From Roseiarcus sp963696665 (lineage in GTDB: Bacteria > Pseudomonadota > Alphaproteobacteria > Rhizobiales > Beijerinckiaceae), in assembly GCA_963696665.1 (NCBI GenBank), contig CAVOLE010000029.1, forward strand, positions 53,099 to 117,098: a stretch of DNA of 64,000 bases, read 5' to 3'. Under the pieces are notes generated by a model. That model was not told where the DNA came from and searched no databases. It saw only the letters and a list, made by a program, of their open reading frames with translations. Positions within the stretch are counted from its first letter, which is position 1. Every line of letters begins with the position of its first letter. Positions 26,494 to 35,597 of the stretch are shown here, piece by piece. Made by a program: the position numbers and the translations under genes.

Positions 26494-26497
26494 CTAG
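26155..26497 (+). pseudogene. Passenger gene of IS5 element, one frameshift
   Basis: A small acidic protein of about 112 residues with no function I can assign, carried downstream of the transposase inside the IS. GTG at 26155 overlaps the transposase stop (GTGA), implying translational coupling. It reads MKAPPNCRLIGRWRIVEADL, then ITPQGGDVAFGALEAGLEVE. A one-base insertion near 26331 (GACTTCG) breaks the frame. After correction it continues GSDEGDQVEGE, TAELLEDGTIEIEFAYDNGD and SSTAC, running through the right inverted repeat. The stop TAG comes from the CTAG target duplication at 26494-26497. The residue pattern is that of a conserved hypothetical family often seen alone in genomes. Confidence 0.75.
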
Positions 26498-27095
26498 AAG
26501 CCCTGGGATCGCGAGCGTATTGATCCATGCCGAGCCCGGTTGGCTGCGCGTGATTACGCTCGTTTCGGCGAGCTCTCTTCCGGGGGTAGATCGAAACCAG
26601 ATCCGGCGGCAGGTCTTGGTAAGGACAGTTGCCAAGCTCGTAAACGAAATCCAGCTTCGGCTCCGTGTTGAGGTAGAAGTGGAAGTCGGCGACGAATTGG
26701 CCGCTCTGCATGACTTCCACGTCGCGGGCCTCGTAGTCCTGCACGACGGCGCCCATCTGGTCGTCGGGGATCTTCTCCTTGATATGATGCAGGCCCTCGC
26801 CGCGCCGGCGGAGGTAGTCTTCGTAAATCATTGGGCCGCGAACTGGCTGAATGAGCTCGATCTCCATGTCGCCGACGTGGGTGATACCAATCCGGAACTC
26901 GAAAGGGCCATCGACGGGTTTACCGTCGACCTTGAGGTTCTTTACGGTCTTGTCGGTGAAGCTGAAGATGCGCCACGGTCCAATTCGAAGCGTGTCGATC
27001 CAGGCCTGCATCGACTTTTCGAGATCGCGCGTCAGCCACGCGATCTGCTGGATGTGTCGGGTTTTGTTGAGCGCGCGTAGCTCGTCGTTTGTCAT
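26460..27095 (-). CDS. VOC-superfamily (glyoxalase-like) protein, 3' end altered
   Basis: A roughly 180-residue VOC protein with two beta-alpha-beta-beta-beta modules: HIQQIAWLTRDLEKSMQAW at the start and EGLHHIKEKIPDDQMGAVV in the second half, with PKLDFVYELG near the end. It might be an epimerase, dioxygenase or lyase; the metal ligands suggest His14 and His in GLHHIKE. ATG at 27095. The last residues after VSIYP run into flanking DNA and the IS5 element. A one-base change would give the plausible ending PPEESSPKRA at 26554. It lies 62 bp after the ABM gene. Confidence 0.75.
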   Translation of the reverse strand: MTNDELRALNKTRHIQQIAWLTRDLEKSMQAWIDTLRIGPWRIFSFTDKTVKNLKVDGKPVDGPFEFRIGITHVGDMEIELIQPVRGPMIYEDYLRRRGEGLHHIKEKIPDDQMGAVVQDYEARDVEVMQSGQFVADFHFYLNTEPKLDFVYELGNCPYQDLPPDLVSIYPRKRARRNERNHAQPTGLGMDQYARDPRASSRPLKKSCIWL

Positions 27096-27157
27096 CTATC
27101 GCGATCCTTAACGGAATAGACGGGCGCGGCGGCGGACCCGTGAGGGGCGCGGGCGAG

Positions 27158-27466
27158 TTATTTGTCGTACTGGCTCAGCATCTCGAAGAAGCGGAGCTCG
27201 ACCGGCTTCGCCAGATATTCCCCCTGTTTGGCGAACCAGTCTTTCTGGTAGTCGAGTGCGATGTGTCGATCGAAGTCGGCGCGGTCCACCCAGTTCTCAT
27301 AGAAGTAGAACATGTTCGGATCGTCCATGCTGACATGAAAATGGTAGTCCACACAGCCTTGCTCAGAACGCGACTTACCGACGAAGCTCGTCAGCAGCTT
27401 AAGCAGCTCTGCCCGCTTTTCCGGCTTGGCGTAGAGCGTGGCGGTCAGATTGAACTTGGGCTGCAT
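27158..27466 (-). CDS. ABM-domain protein (putative quinol monooxygenase)
   Basis: A 102-residue antibiotic biosynthesis monooxygenase-fold protein of the YgiN/quinol monooxygenase type: FNLTATLYAKPEKRAELLKL, EQGCVDYHFHVSMDDPNMFY and NWVDRADFDRHIALDYQKD. The ATG at 27466 is preceded by GGAGACGG. It is the first gene of a leftward set (ABM, VOC, Gfo/Idh). These small dimeric enzymes oxidise or bind aromatic or sugar-derived substrates. The real substrate is not evident. Confidence 0.83.
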   Translation of the reverse strand: MQPKFNLTATLYAKPEKRAELLKLLTSFVGKSRSEQGCVDYHFHVSMDDPNMFYFYENWVDRADFDRHIALDYQKDWFAKQGEYLAKPVELRFFEMLSQYDK

Positions 27467-27469
27467 TTC

Positions 27470-28177
27470 CGTCTCCGACGGGGGTTTGCGGGGCTTTGTG
27501 TCTTCGTCGACGACTATATCGGCGAGTTCGGTTCTGGCAATCTCGTGCTCGCGGGCTTCAATCTGCCGCACAATTGGATCAGCGATTCACCCTGGGGAGG
27601 CGATCGAGGGGGGACATGGTGATTTAATTCGTGCCCGACCTATTGCGCTCACGGGCAGACGTTTTCCCGGACTCGCCGATTTGAGCCGTTCCTGACTGAC
27701 ACCCTGCGGGCTTCGAGTTCTTCGGGGAGGCGCGCCGACGGCGCTGATCTCATGCGGTCTATCGGCGCGGCGCGCGGATTTCGACGGTTTGCATTGTTTT
27801 TTGAGCTCATCGAATTGCCTGGACGCTCGCCGAGAAGAAGATCTTTGCTTCCCTCGACTATGTGTCCACCCTCGATCAAAAGACCCTCGTGCATGACATT
27901 ATCTCGTATATGCTCAACAATCTCTCGGAGACGGTCAGAATGTCGGAGGCGGCAGCGATCGCGCTCCTCGCAAAGCACTGAGTGATCGCTCACCGCACCA
28001 TCACCAGAGCCAGTTGACTTCCCGAGGAGAGTGCCGGTTGTAGAATCCGGTGCCTTCCATGGCCGAAGCGTCGGGTCTTCATTCGCAGACATCGAGACAT
28101 TGTAGCGATGACGGAGAGACGAGCCGCGAAGCCTTGTTATGTTGGTCTTCGTCCAGGTCTCGGCGATGAAGATGAGA
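27470..28177. other. Upstream of ABM gene; one possible gene-end fragment
   Basis: Most of this 700-bp stretch has no recognisable gene. On the plus strand at 27804-27980 an open frame without a start reads WTLAEKKIFASLDYVSTLDQ and DIISYMLNNLSETVRMSEAA before TGA. Its composition is protein-like, so it may be the 3' end of a lost gene, family unknown. The right limit is the ISKra4 left end at 28178. Confidence 0.35.
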
Positions 28178-28722
28178 GGGAGCATGCAAAATCGTGGGGG
28201 GCCAGTAAATTTTTGAACGCTAAGCTCCGGGCCTTTGGCAAGGAGACGGCGCTGTGGGGAAGCTGGTTTGGCGGGTGAAACTTCTTGCCGAGACAAGCGA
28301 ACCAGCGACCGAGATCGAGGTGGCTCGAATAGAAAGGGAGGATTGGGCGGTTCCTGAGACGCTCGGCTTGTCGCTGGATGAGGGCAAAAGAATTGCCGCG
28401 GCTATCCAGGCTGAGATGGTCCGCGCGCAGGCATCGACGATGAGTGAGCATTTCAGATCTTGTGGGCATTGCGGGTTGAATTTGTCCAGCAAGGGATATC
28501 GGAGCATGACCTTTCGATCGCTGTTCGGCGACGTGTCGCTCAGAGTTCGGCGATTCGTCGGTTGCCGATGTCAGGACCGACAGGAGGGGCCAAAAAGCTT
28601 CTCAGCGTTGGCTCTTGAGGGCGGCGTAGCGCCGGAACTTGCCTATTTGACTGCGAAGTTCGCCGCCCTTGCACCATTCGCAAGAGCGGCAGGTCTTCTC
28701 GCCGAGTTGCTGCCTGTTGGCG
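28178..28722 (+). repeat. 545-bp inverted repeat, left arm
   Basis: The left end of ISKra4, including its terminal repeat and the first 157 codons of the transposase. It is matched, by eye without difference, by the reverse complement of 29661-30205. Confidence 0.88.
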
Positions 28723-29635
28723 GTGCCGTCAACGCTGGCACAGTGCGCAATCGAACCCGCCGCGTCGGTGAGCGGATGGCGCGGCTGCATCCTGCCGGAG
28801 CTCCTGATCCGGACATCGACGCGGTGACGCCCGCGGTCGTGATCGGCCTCGACGGCGGCTACCTGCGCAGCCGACATCGGCGCCCCGAGCGCAATTTCGA
28901 AGTGGTCGCTGGCAAGGTGCTCAATCTCGATGGGTCGCAGCACCGCTTTGCCCTTGCTCGCAATGGCGATTCTGCGAACGAGTTCGCCGAGGCGCTCGCG
29001 ACCGCCGGGGTCCGCACCGGAACGCCAGCGACGGTGCTGTCCGATGGCGATGCCGGGCTGTGGAAGCTTCAGCGCCAGGTCATGCCCAGGCAACACTGGT
29101 CCTCGACTGGTGGCACATCGCGATGCGCTTTGAGCACGCTCTGCAAGCAGCCCGCGGCCTGGGCGCGAACACGCCGGCTGGCCACCTTCGCGGCTATGCG
29201 GTTCGCAATCTCGAGGGCGCCAAGTGGCTGCTTTGGCACGGTCGTTCGAGTTCCTGCCTCGGGCGCTTGGCGAAGCTGGCGGGCTGGTTCGGCGCCTCTC
29301 ATGTCCGCGGTACGCGCGGCGCGCTCACGAGCGAAAAGTACATCCGTGAGCTGATCCAATACCTTCGGGCCAATCACTGCGCGCTGGTAAATTATGGGCG
29401 CCGCCGCCATGGAGGCCTGCCCATTTCAACCGCCTTCGTCGAGAGCGCGGTCAACGAGATCGTGTCAAAGCGCATGATCAAGAAACAGCAGATGCGGTGG
29501 AACAGGTGGACTGTGCAACCCTTCCTTGACGTGCGCACCGCGGTTCTCAACGGAACGCTGCAGGGTTCATTCAAGCGGCGCTACCCAGCTTTCCGGATGG
29601 GCCATGACAATCACATTGCGCAGCTCGCGACGTGA
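28254..29635 (+). pseudogene. ISKra4-family transposase, one frameshift
   Basis: GTG at 28254 (MGKLVWRVKLLAE) opens a frame with the Cys-rich region SCGHCGLNLSSKGYRSM and CRCQDRQEG, then AVVIGLDGGYLRSRHR (first Asp) and VLSDGDAGLWKL (second Asp). Near 29085 the frame must shift by one (CCCAGG) to continue ATLVLDWWHIAMRFEH, KWLLWHGRSSS and AVNEIVSKRMIKKQQMRW. One missing C restores it. Some members of this family use frameshifting, but I see no classical slippery site, so I call it broken. Confidence 0.82.
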
Positions 29636-29660
29636 GACACCCCACGATCTTGCATGCTCT

Positions 29661-30205
29661 CGCCAACAGGCAGCAACTCGGCGAGAAGACCTGCCGCTCT
29701 TGCGAATGGTGCAAGGGCGGCGAACTTCGCAGTCAAATAGGCAAGTTCCGGCGCTACGCCGCCCTCAAGAGCCAACGCTGAGAAGCTTTTTGGCCCCTCC
29801 TGTCGGTCCTGACATCGGCAACCGACGAATCGCCGAACTCTGAGCGACACGTCGCCGAACAGCGATCGAAAGGTCATGCTCCGATATCCCTTGCTGGACA
29901 AATTCAACCCGCAATGCCCACAAGATCTGAAATGCTCACTCATCGTCGATGCCTGCGCGCGGACCATCTCAGCCTGGATAGCCGCGGCAATTCTTTTGCC
30001 CTCATCCAGCGACAAGCCGAGCGTCTCAGGAACCGCCCAATCCTCCCTTTCTATTCGAGCCACCTCGATCTCGGTCGCTGGTTCGCTTGTCTCGGCAAGA
30101 AGTTTCACCCGCCAAACCAGCTTCCCCACAGCGCCGTCTCCTTGCCAAAGGCCCGGAGCTTAGCGTTCAAAAATTTACTGGCCCCCCACGATTTTGCATG
30201 CTCCC
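29661..30205 (-). repeat. 545-bp inverted repeat, right arm (truncated ISKra4 copy)
   Basis: Encodes on the minus strand the same transposase N-terminus (start 30129, through GLLAELLPVG). It then joins directly the right terminus of the complete element at 29660. It is a second, inverted, 3'-truncated ISKra4 copy. Confidence 0.88.
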
Positions 30206-30477
30206 CCTATCTGTTGCGGAAGCTCGCCATTGAACGGCCCAACCACGTCTGGTGCGCCGACGTGACCTATATCCCGATGCGGCGGGGCTTTCTCTATCTC
30301 GTCGCCGTCATCGACTGGGCGACGCGCAAGGTCCTGGCCTGGCGTTTGTCGAACACCATGGAAGCGGACTTCTGCGTCGCCGCGCTGAATCACGCGATGG
30401 ACGCCCATGGCAGGCCCGAAATCTTCAACACCGATCAGGGCAGCCAGTTCACCAGCCACGCCTTCACCGGCGCGCAG
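30206..30477 (+). pseudogene. IS3-family OrfB transposase fragment
   Basis: About 90 residues of an integrase-core transposase: RPNHVWCADVTYIPMRRGFL (first Asp), VIDWATRKVLAWRLSN and FNTDQGSQFTSHAFTG (second Asp). Both ends are missing. The left end abuts the ISKra4 terminal repeat and the right end stops before the catalytic Glu. Confidence 0.85.
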
Positions 30478-30639
30478 ATTTGTAGTTTGGCCATACCGCC
30501 GCTCCGAGACTTTCCGCTTATACGGCGAACCCCTACGTCGTCGATTATTCCTTTGTTGTTCATTGTATTTCGGCGGCTCTAGCGTAGGACGGCGAACCAC
30601 GGCTCCCAGACTCATGAACCTGCAACCACCGTTCTAACG

Positions 30640-30885
30640 CTATGCCGCACTCAACCCGGCCCCAGTCAATTTGTGGGCGTAGCTCTATCCGGCGTCGCCT
30701 TGGCGCCAGACTGGCGTCCCTGCCTTAGCTCGAACCTTTCGGACCAACCCGAGTTTAATAAGCCTTTCGCTGACTTTGGTGAGGGCTGCACCTTTCATCT
30801 TGTCGGGCGCAGTCAAGCAAAGGTCCTCGCGCTGCGCAGCGGCGCTCAGCGTCACAAGTTGCGGATCGCTCAGTTTGACGCTCAT
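30640..30885 (-). pseudogene. DUF3489-type small protein with amber codon
   Basis: The start at 30885 opens MSVKLSDPQLVTLSAAAQRE, KMKGAALTKVSERLIKLGLV and KAKAGTPVWRQGDAG, then TAG at 30685-30687 and, in the same frame, SYAHKLTGAGLSAA before TAG at 30640. The family normally has Gln or Arg at the stop position, consistent with CAG to TAG. These small winged-helix-like proteins are common in Hyphomicrobiales, and their role is unknown. Confidence 0.7.
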
Positions 30886-31103
30886 GATCCGACCCTTTTT
30901 CTCATCCTGGAAGCCCGAACGATCCGAGCCCCTCACCAGGACGAGCCCCGGATCGGCCAAAGCCGAAGGGGCGGTTGCACGCGCTCATCGTGCGAGTCTG
31001 ACAACGACACCAGTGCTTCCTTTCGAACCGAAAGTCAGTCGATTCTGACGAGAGCGAGCCTCAATGTGAAGAGGCTGCTTCCAAGGGAGTTGAGGCGCAG
31101 GGC

Positions 31104-31157
31104 GCATACCAACGTTTGGGTTCGCACAACCAACGTCCGACCGATGCATACCAACGT
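31104..31157. promoter_or_regulatory. Three direct repeats upstream of the cupin gene
   Basis: GCATACCAACGT (31104), GCACAACCAACGT (31124) and GCATACCAACGT (31146) lie 20 and 22 bp apart, about two helical turns, and 92 bp or more upstream of the cupin start. The regular phasing suggests a repeated regulator binding site. The regulator is unknown. Confidence 0.5.
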
Positions 31158-31248
31158 AGAATAATGAATTGCGCTCTACACGATTAAACTCTTTCTGAGG
31201 GGTCGCGATTGGATCGCGAATCTTCGAGCGGCAACCCCCGATGAATTG

Positions 31249-31740
31249 ATGAGCGATTCTTCTGCAATCCGTATTGTTCACCCTTCTCAATTCGATAAGG
31301 GCACGCTGCAGACGCCCGGCTCAGAGCGCCAAGCTGCGATTGCGCCGCAACTCGGCGTCCAGTCGATGATGTGGGGCGGCTTGTTCGAGGTAAAGGCGGG
31401 TGCCCGCACGGGAATTCACCATCATGGCGCGCAACAGACCATTGCATACGTTTTGTCGGGCGTGTGCGAAGTGCGGTGGGGCTTGAACGGCGAATTCGCA
31501 GCGAGTGCGGAGGCCGGCGACTTCATTCACGTTCCAGCGCTCTTGCTCCATATGGAAATCAATCCGTCGAGTTCGCAACCGTTCCGATGGGTAGTAGTGA
31601 GGAGCACGTCGACTCCGATCGTGGTCAATCTTCCAGAGGATACATGGCGATCGTTGTCAGACGCTCGGAACTCGGGCTCCGGCCAGCCATTTCACGATGA
31701 CAAGGAACGGCGGATCGAAATCACGAACGAAGGCGCCTGA
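31249..31740 (+). CDS. Cupin-domain protein
   Basis: A 163-residue single-domain cupin. Metal-binding motif 1 is GARTGIHHHGAQQTIAYVLSG with three His, followed by CEVRWGLNGEFAASAEAGDF and HVPALLLHMEINPSS, whose His completes the site. The likely start is ATG at 31249 (a TTG codon precedes it). It ends 1 bp before the paoA-like gene, so it is probably the first gene of that operon. It could be a small-molecule isomerase, dioxygenase or ligand-binding regulator of the aldehyde oxidoreductase. Confidence 0.85.
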   Translation: MSDSSAIRIVHPSQFDKGTLQTPGSERQAAIAPQLGVQSMMWGGLFEVKAGARTGIHHHGAQQTIAYVLSGVCEVRWGLNGEFAASAEAGDFIHVPALLLHMEINPSSSQPFRWVVVRSTSTPIVVNLPEDTWRSLSDARNSGSGQPFHDDKERRIEITNEGA

Positions 31741-31741
31741 C

Positions 31742-32399
31742 ATGGATCATAAGGAACACCGAGGTTTTCGGATCACTCGACGAACGGTCTTAGAGTCCGG
31801 AACCGTCACAGCGGCCGTCATGCTGGGTGGTTTCCCGCGGGTCGCTCTAGCCGCCGCCGCGTCCGATGCTGAGACGGCAATCAGTCCGATAAACGTCGAA
31901 CTTCAAGTCAACGGCGTGCCTCCATCGTCTGACGCTCGATCCAAGGACAACCCTTCTCGATGCTTTGCGTGAGCATCTCGCGCTGACAGGATCCAAGAAG
32001 GGCTGCGATCACGGCCAGTGCGGCGCATGCACGGTGTTGCTGGACGGTCGTCGCATCAACTCCTGCCTGACGCTTGCTGCAATGCATGACGGTCAAGCGA
32101 TCACAACGATCGAGGGACTCGCCGACGGCGACAAGCTCCATCCGCTGCAGGCGGCTTTCATTGAGCACGATGGCTTTCAATGCGGCTATTGCACGTCGGG
32201 GCAAATCTGTTCCGCCATGGGGATGCTCAGCGAGAGTCGCGTAGGCGCGCCAAGCTATGTCACCGAGAATCTGGCGGAAGCCCAGCCAGCCTTGACCGAT
32301 GCCGAGATCCGCGAGCGGATGAGCGGCAATATCTGCCGCTGCGCTGCCTATCCAAACATCGTGGCGGCCATCAAGCAAGCGGCGGGAGCGCCAACATGA
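31742..32399 (+). pseudogene. paoA: PaoA-like aldehyde oxidoreductase 2Fe-2S subunit, frameshifted
   Basis: Iron-sulfur subunit of a periplasmic molybdenum aldehyde oxidoreductase. A Tat signal (RITRRTVLESGTVTAAVM) precedes ELQVNGVP. An extra C near 31922 (CCTCCATC) breaks the frame, after which it resumes HRLTLD, REHLALTGSKKGCDHGQCGA. Both [2Fe-2S] sites are present: C-x4-C-x2-C in GCDHGQCGAC with NSC, and CGYCTSGQICS with GNICRCAAY. The stop overlaps the paoB start (ATGA). One base would restore it, so this could be a sequence error. Confidence 0.85.
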
Positions 32400-33376
32400 A
32401 GGCCTTCACTTATGAGCGCGCGAACTCGCTGACCGACGCGGCAGCGGCCTCGGCCAAACCTGGCGCCAAACTCATCGCGGGCGGAACCAATCTGCTCGAT
32501 TTGATGAAGCTCCAGGTCGAGAGGCCGAGCCATATCGTCGATATCAATCGACTTCCGTTAGATAAGATCGAAGATACCCCGGAAGGGGGCTTGCGCATCG
32601 GCGCGATGGTGAGAAACAGCGATCTCGCGGCGGACCCGCGCGTGCGGCAGCGCTACGGCGTCCTCAGCCGGGCGCTCCTGGCGGGGGCCAGCGCGCAATT
32701 GCGGAATAAGGCCACCACCGGCGGCAACCTGCTGCAGCGGACGCGTTGCTACTACTTCTACGATCTGACGAAGCCGTGCAACAAGCGCGACCCGGGCTCG
32801 GGCTGTGCGGCGCTCGGCGGTTTCAACCGGATCCACGCCATACTCGGCGCCAGCGACCAGTGCATCGCGGTAAATCCGTCCGACATGGCCGTTGCGATGC
32901 GGGCGCTCGACGCCCAAGTCGAGACGGTCGACGCGAACAACACGACGCGCGCCATTCCGATCGCGGAGTTTCATCGCCTCCCTGGGGACACGCCGCAGAT
33001 CGAGACGACGCTGAAGCGCGGCGAAATCATCACGGCCGTCACCCTGCCGCCGCCGCCGATAGGCAAGCAGATCTACCGGAAAGTTCGCGACAGAGCGTCC
33101 TACGCTTTCGCTCTGGTTTCCGTCGCGGCGATCGTGGACGCCCCAGACGGAAAAGTCCGTTCGGCGCATCTCGCGTTTGGCGGCCTTGCTCCCAAGCCGT
33201 GGCGCGTAGCGTTGGCGGAGGAACGAGCGGTTGGCGCTTCGGTGAGCGAAAGGACGTTCGATGCTGTCGCGTCCGACGTCCTGGACGGCGCCCACGGGTA
33301 TGGGGGCAACGACTTCAAGATCCCGCTCGCTCGCCGCACGCTGCGCGCCGTTCTGGCTGAAGCGACTCTGACCTGA
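32396..33376 (+). CDS. paoB: PaoB-like aldehyde oxidoreductase FAD subunit
   Basis: A 326-residue FAD-binding subunit of the PaoABC/xanthine dehydrogenase family. The FAD pyrophosphate loop is AKLIAGGTNLLDLMKLQ. Unlike most family members it keeps the extra [4Fe-4S] cluster of E. coli PaoB: Cys118, 128, 137 and 156 in QRTRCYYF, KPCNKRDPGSGC and GASDQC. The C-terminal CO_deh_flav_C domain ends with VLAEATLT. Intact, overlapping paoA by 4 nt and followed by paoC after 13 bp. It would pass electrons from the molybdenum subunit to the 2Fe-2S subunit. Confidence 0.92.
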   Translation: MKAFTYERANSLTDAAAASAKPGAKLIAGGTNLLDLMKLQVERPSHIVDINRLPLDKIEDTPEGGLRIGAMVRNSDLAADPRVRQRYGVLSRALLAGASAQLRNKATTGGNLLQRTRCYYFYDLTKPCNKRDPGSGCAALGGFNRIHAILGASDQCIAVNPSDMAVAMRALDAQVETVDANNTTRAIPIAEFHRLPGDTPQIETTLKRGEIITAVTLPPPPIGKQIYRKVRDRASYAFALVSVAAIVDAPDGKVRSAHLAFGGLAPKPWRVALAEERAVGASVSERTFDAVASDVLDGAHGYGGNDFKIPLARRTLRAVLAEATLT

Positions 33377-33389
33377 GGAGACAAGTCCG

Positions 33390-35597
33390 ATGGAAATGAA
33401 CGCTCCCGCTGGATCAAACGCGCTCGATGTCGACGCGCGAGGCGTCGTCGGCAAGCCGGTCGATCGCGTCGACGGACGGCTCAAGGTCACAGGCCGCGCT
33501 CGCTATGCCTACGAGGTGGAGCAGGGGCCGACAACCGCGTACGGCTATGTTGTGGAAGCGTCGATCGGCAAGGGACAGATCAAGTCCATCGACACGGATA
33601 TGGCCGAGCGCGCCCCGGGCGTCATCCAGGTGCTGACCTATCGAAATGCGCCCCAGCAAGGCTCAGGTAATCATCACGTGGCCCACCCCGTGCTCACCAG
33701 CCCGGCGGTGCAGTACTACGGCGTGCCAGTCGCGTTCGTAGTCGCAGAGACTTTCGAAGAAGCGAGAGCGGCTGCGTACCTCGTGCGCGTGGACTATGAA
33801 CGCTCGCCTGGTAGATTTGCTTTGCGTGGCGGCCTGGATCAAGCGCGCGCACCGCGAGGTTTCGCTCCGCCCGATAGCGCCCTGGGTGATTTCGCCGGCG
33901 CTTTCGCCGCGGCTCCGGTGCAGCTCGATGTGACTTACACCACGCCGCTGCAAAGCCAAGCCATGATGGAGCCCCACGCCACACTGGCCATGTGGGACGG
34001 CGACAGCCTCATTCTTCACACTTCGAACCAGATGCTGAGTTAAGGGCGCGACGCGGTCGCTAGGACTCTCGACATTCCGGTGGAAAAAGTCAGGCTGATC
34101 AGCCCTTACATCGGCGGTGGGTTTGGCTCCAAGCTTTGGGTCAATGCCGACGCCATTTTGGCGGCGATCGCTGCGCGCCAGCTCAACCGGCCGGTGAAGA
34201 CGGCGCTGGCGCGCCAGCAGGTGTTCCATGTCACGACGCACCGTTCGGATACCATTCAACGCATCCGCCTGGGGACAGATCGCAACGGCCGCATTCTTGC
34301 GATCGGCCACGATGTGTTTTCGGGCAATTTGTGGAGCGAACAAACCTACGAGGGCGCGGCCCTGCAGACACGGACGCTCTATGCGGGGGACAACCGACTG
34401 ACAAGGCATCGTCTGGCGCCGCTGGACATTCCTGTCGCTTCGTCGATGCGAGCCCCCGGAGAGGCGGTCGGTCTTCTGGCGCTTGAATGTGCGATGGATG
34501 AACTCGCCGAGAGGCTCGACCTTGATCCGATCGAGCTGAGGATGCGCAATGAGCCGACGGAAGATCCGGAAAAGCACATTCCTTATTCCAGTCGTCACCT
34601 CATTCCTTGCTTCGAGGAAGGAGCGCGGCGGTTTGGTTGGGACCGGCGGAATCCAAAGCCAGGCCAGTCGCGGGACGGGCGCTGGCTCGTCGGAATGGGT
34701 GTGGCGGCCGCCACGCGCGGAAATACGCTTCAGCTGTCGAAGGCCAATGTGTGCCTCGGAGCGGATGGGCTTGCCACTGTGCGAATGGCGATGACCGATA
34801 TCGGCACCGGGACTTACACCATCCTGACCCAGATCGCGGCTGAAATGCTCGGCCTGCCCCCCGAACGAATTCGAGTGGAGCTGGGCGATACAAGTTTCCC
34901 GCAGGCAGCAGGATCGGGTGGCTCCTTCGGTGCTGCCAGTTCGGGCTCGGCTCTGTTCGACGCTTGCAATAAGTTGAGAACAAAGTTGGCCGAGCTTGCG
35001 GGCATGGATCCCGATGCGGCCCGCTTCGGCGACGGCCGGATTGAAGCTGCTGGCCAATCCAGACCCCTCGTAGACCTCGTTGGTCCCGAAGGCATCGATG
35101 CCGATGGCGAGATCAGACCCGGCGCCACGAGCACAGAATTCTCGCAGCAATCTTATGGCGCACACTTTGCCGAGGTCGGCGTCGATATCGATACCGGCGA
35201 GGTCCGACTAAGACGCATGTTGGGCGTCTTTACCGCCGGCCGCATCTTGAATGAGAAGACCGCGCGATCTCAGGCGATCGGCGGCATGATCTTTGGCATC
35301 GGCGCCGCCCTCGAAGAAGCGATGATTCTCGATCCTCGCTTCGGCTGCTTCGTGAACCACGACCTCGCCGAGTACCACGTTCCCGTCCATGCCGACGTGC
35401 TCAATGTGGACGCGATTTTCCTTCCCGAACTCGACGCCGACTCCAATCCGCTGAAAAGCAAGGGCGTCGGCGAACTGGGCATTTGCGGGGCGGGCGCATC
35501 GATCGCCAATGCGATTTACAACGCTTGCGGCGTGCGCGTCCGCGACTACCCGATAACCCTGGACAAGCTGATTCCCGAATTACCGGTGCGGGCATGA
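33390..35597 (+). pseudogene. paoC: PaoC-like molybdenum subunit with ochre stop
   Basis: Catalytic subunit that would bind a molybdopterin cytosine dinucleotide cofactor and oxidise aldehydes. The frame begins MEMNAPAGSNALDV (GGAG upstream), passes VGKPVDRVDGRLKVTGRARY and stops at TAA 34041-34043 after HTSNQMLS. The same frame then continues GRDAVARTLDIP, PYIGGGFGSKLW and ALARQQVFHVTTHRSD, to the C-terminal GVGELGICGAGASIANAIYN holding the catalytic Glu. A single CAA to TAA change explains the stop. The 219-residue N-terminal product cannot be active. No PaoD-type maturation gene is adjacent. Confidence 0.88.

Larger units (their letters stand above)
28178..29660 (+). mobile_element. ISKra4-family element
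   Basis: The left end begins GGGAGCATGCAAAATCGTGG. The right end, reverse-complemented, reads AGAGCATGCAAGATCGTGG, giving near-perfect terminal repeats around one transposase gene. The first 545 bp are repeated in inverse orientation immediately after the right end (29661-30205). Confidence 0.8.

Noticed and set aside
29085..29100. Programmed frameshift in the ISKra4 transposase
   Set aside because: Some family members use frameshifting, but no slippery heptamer or downstream hairpin is obvious here. A lost C in a C run explains it more simply.
28178..30205. Diversity-generating or phase-variation invertible segment
   Set aside because: The inverted repeats are ISKra4 ends and no site-specific invertase or promoter switch is evident.
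31104..31157. CRISPR array or plasmid iterons
   Set aside because: Only three short repeats with 8-9 bp between them, no conserved spacer length, no cas genes and no replication initiator gene nearby. A regulatory operator is more likely.
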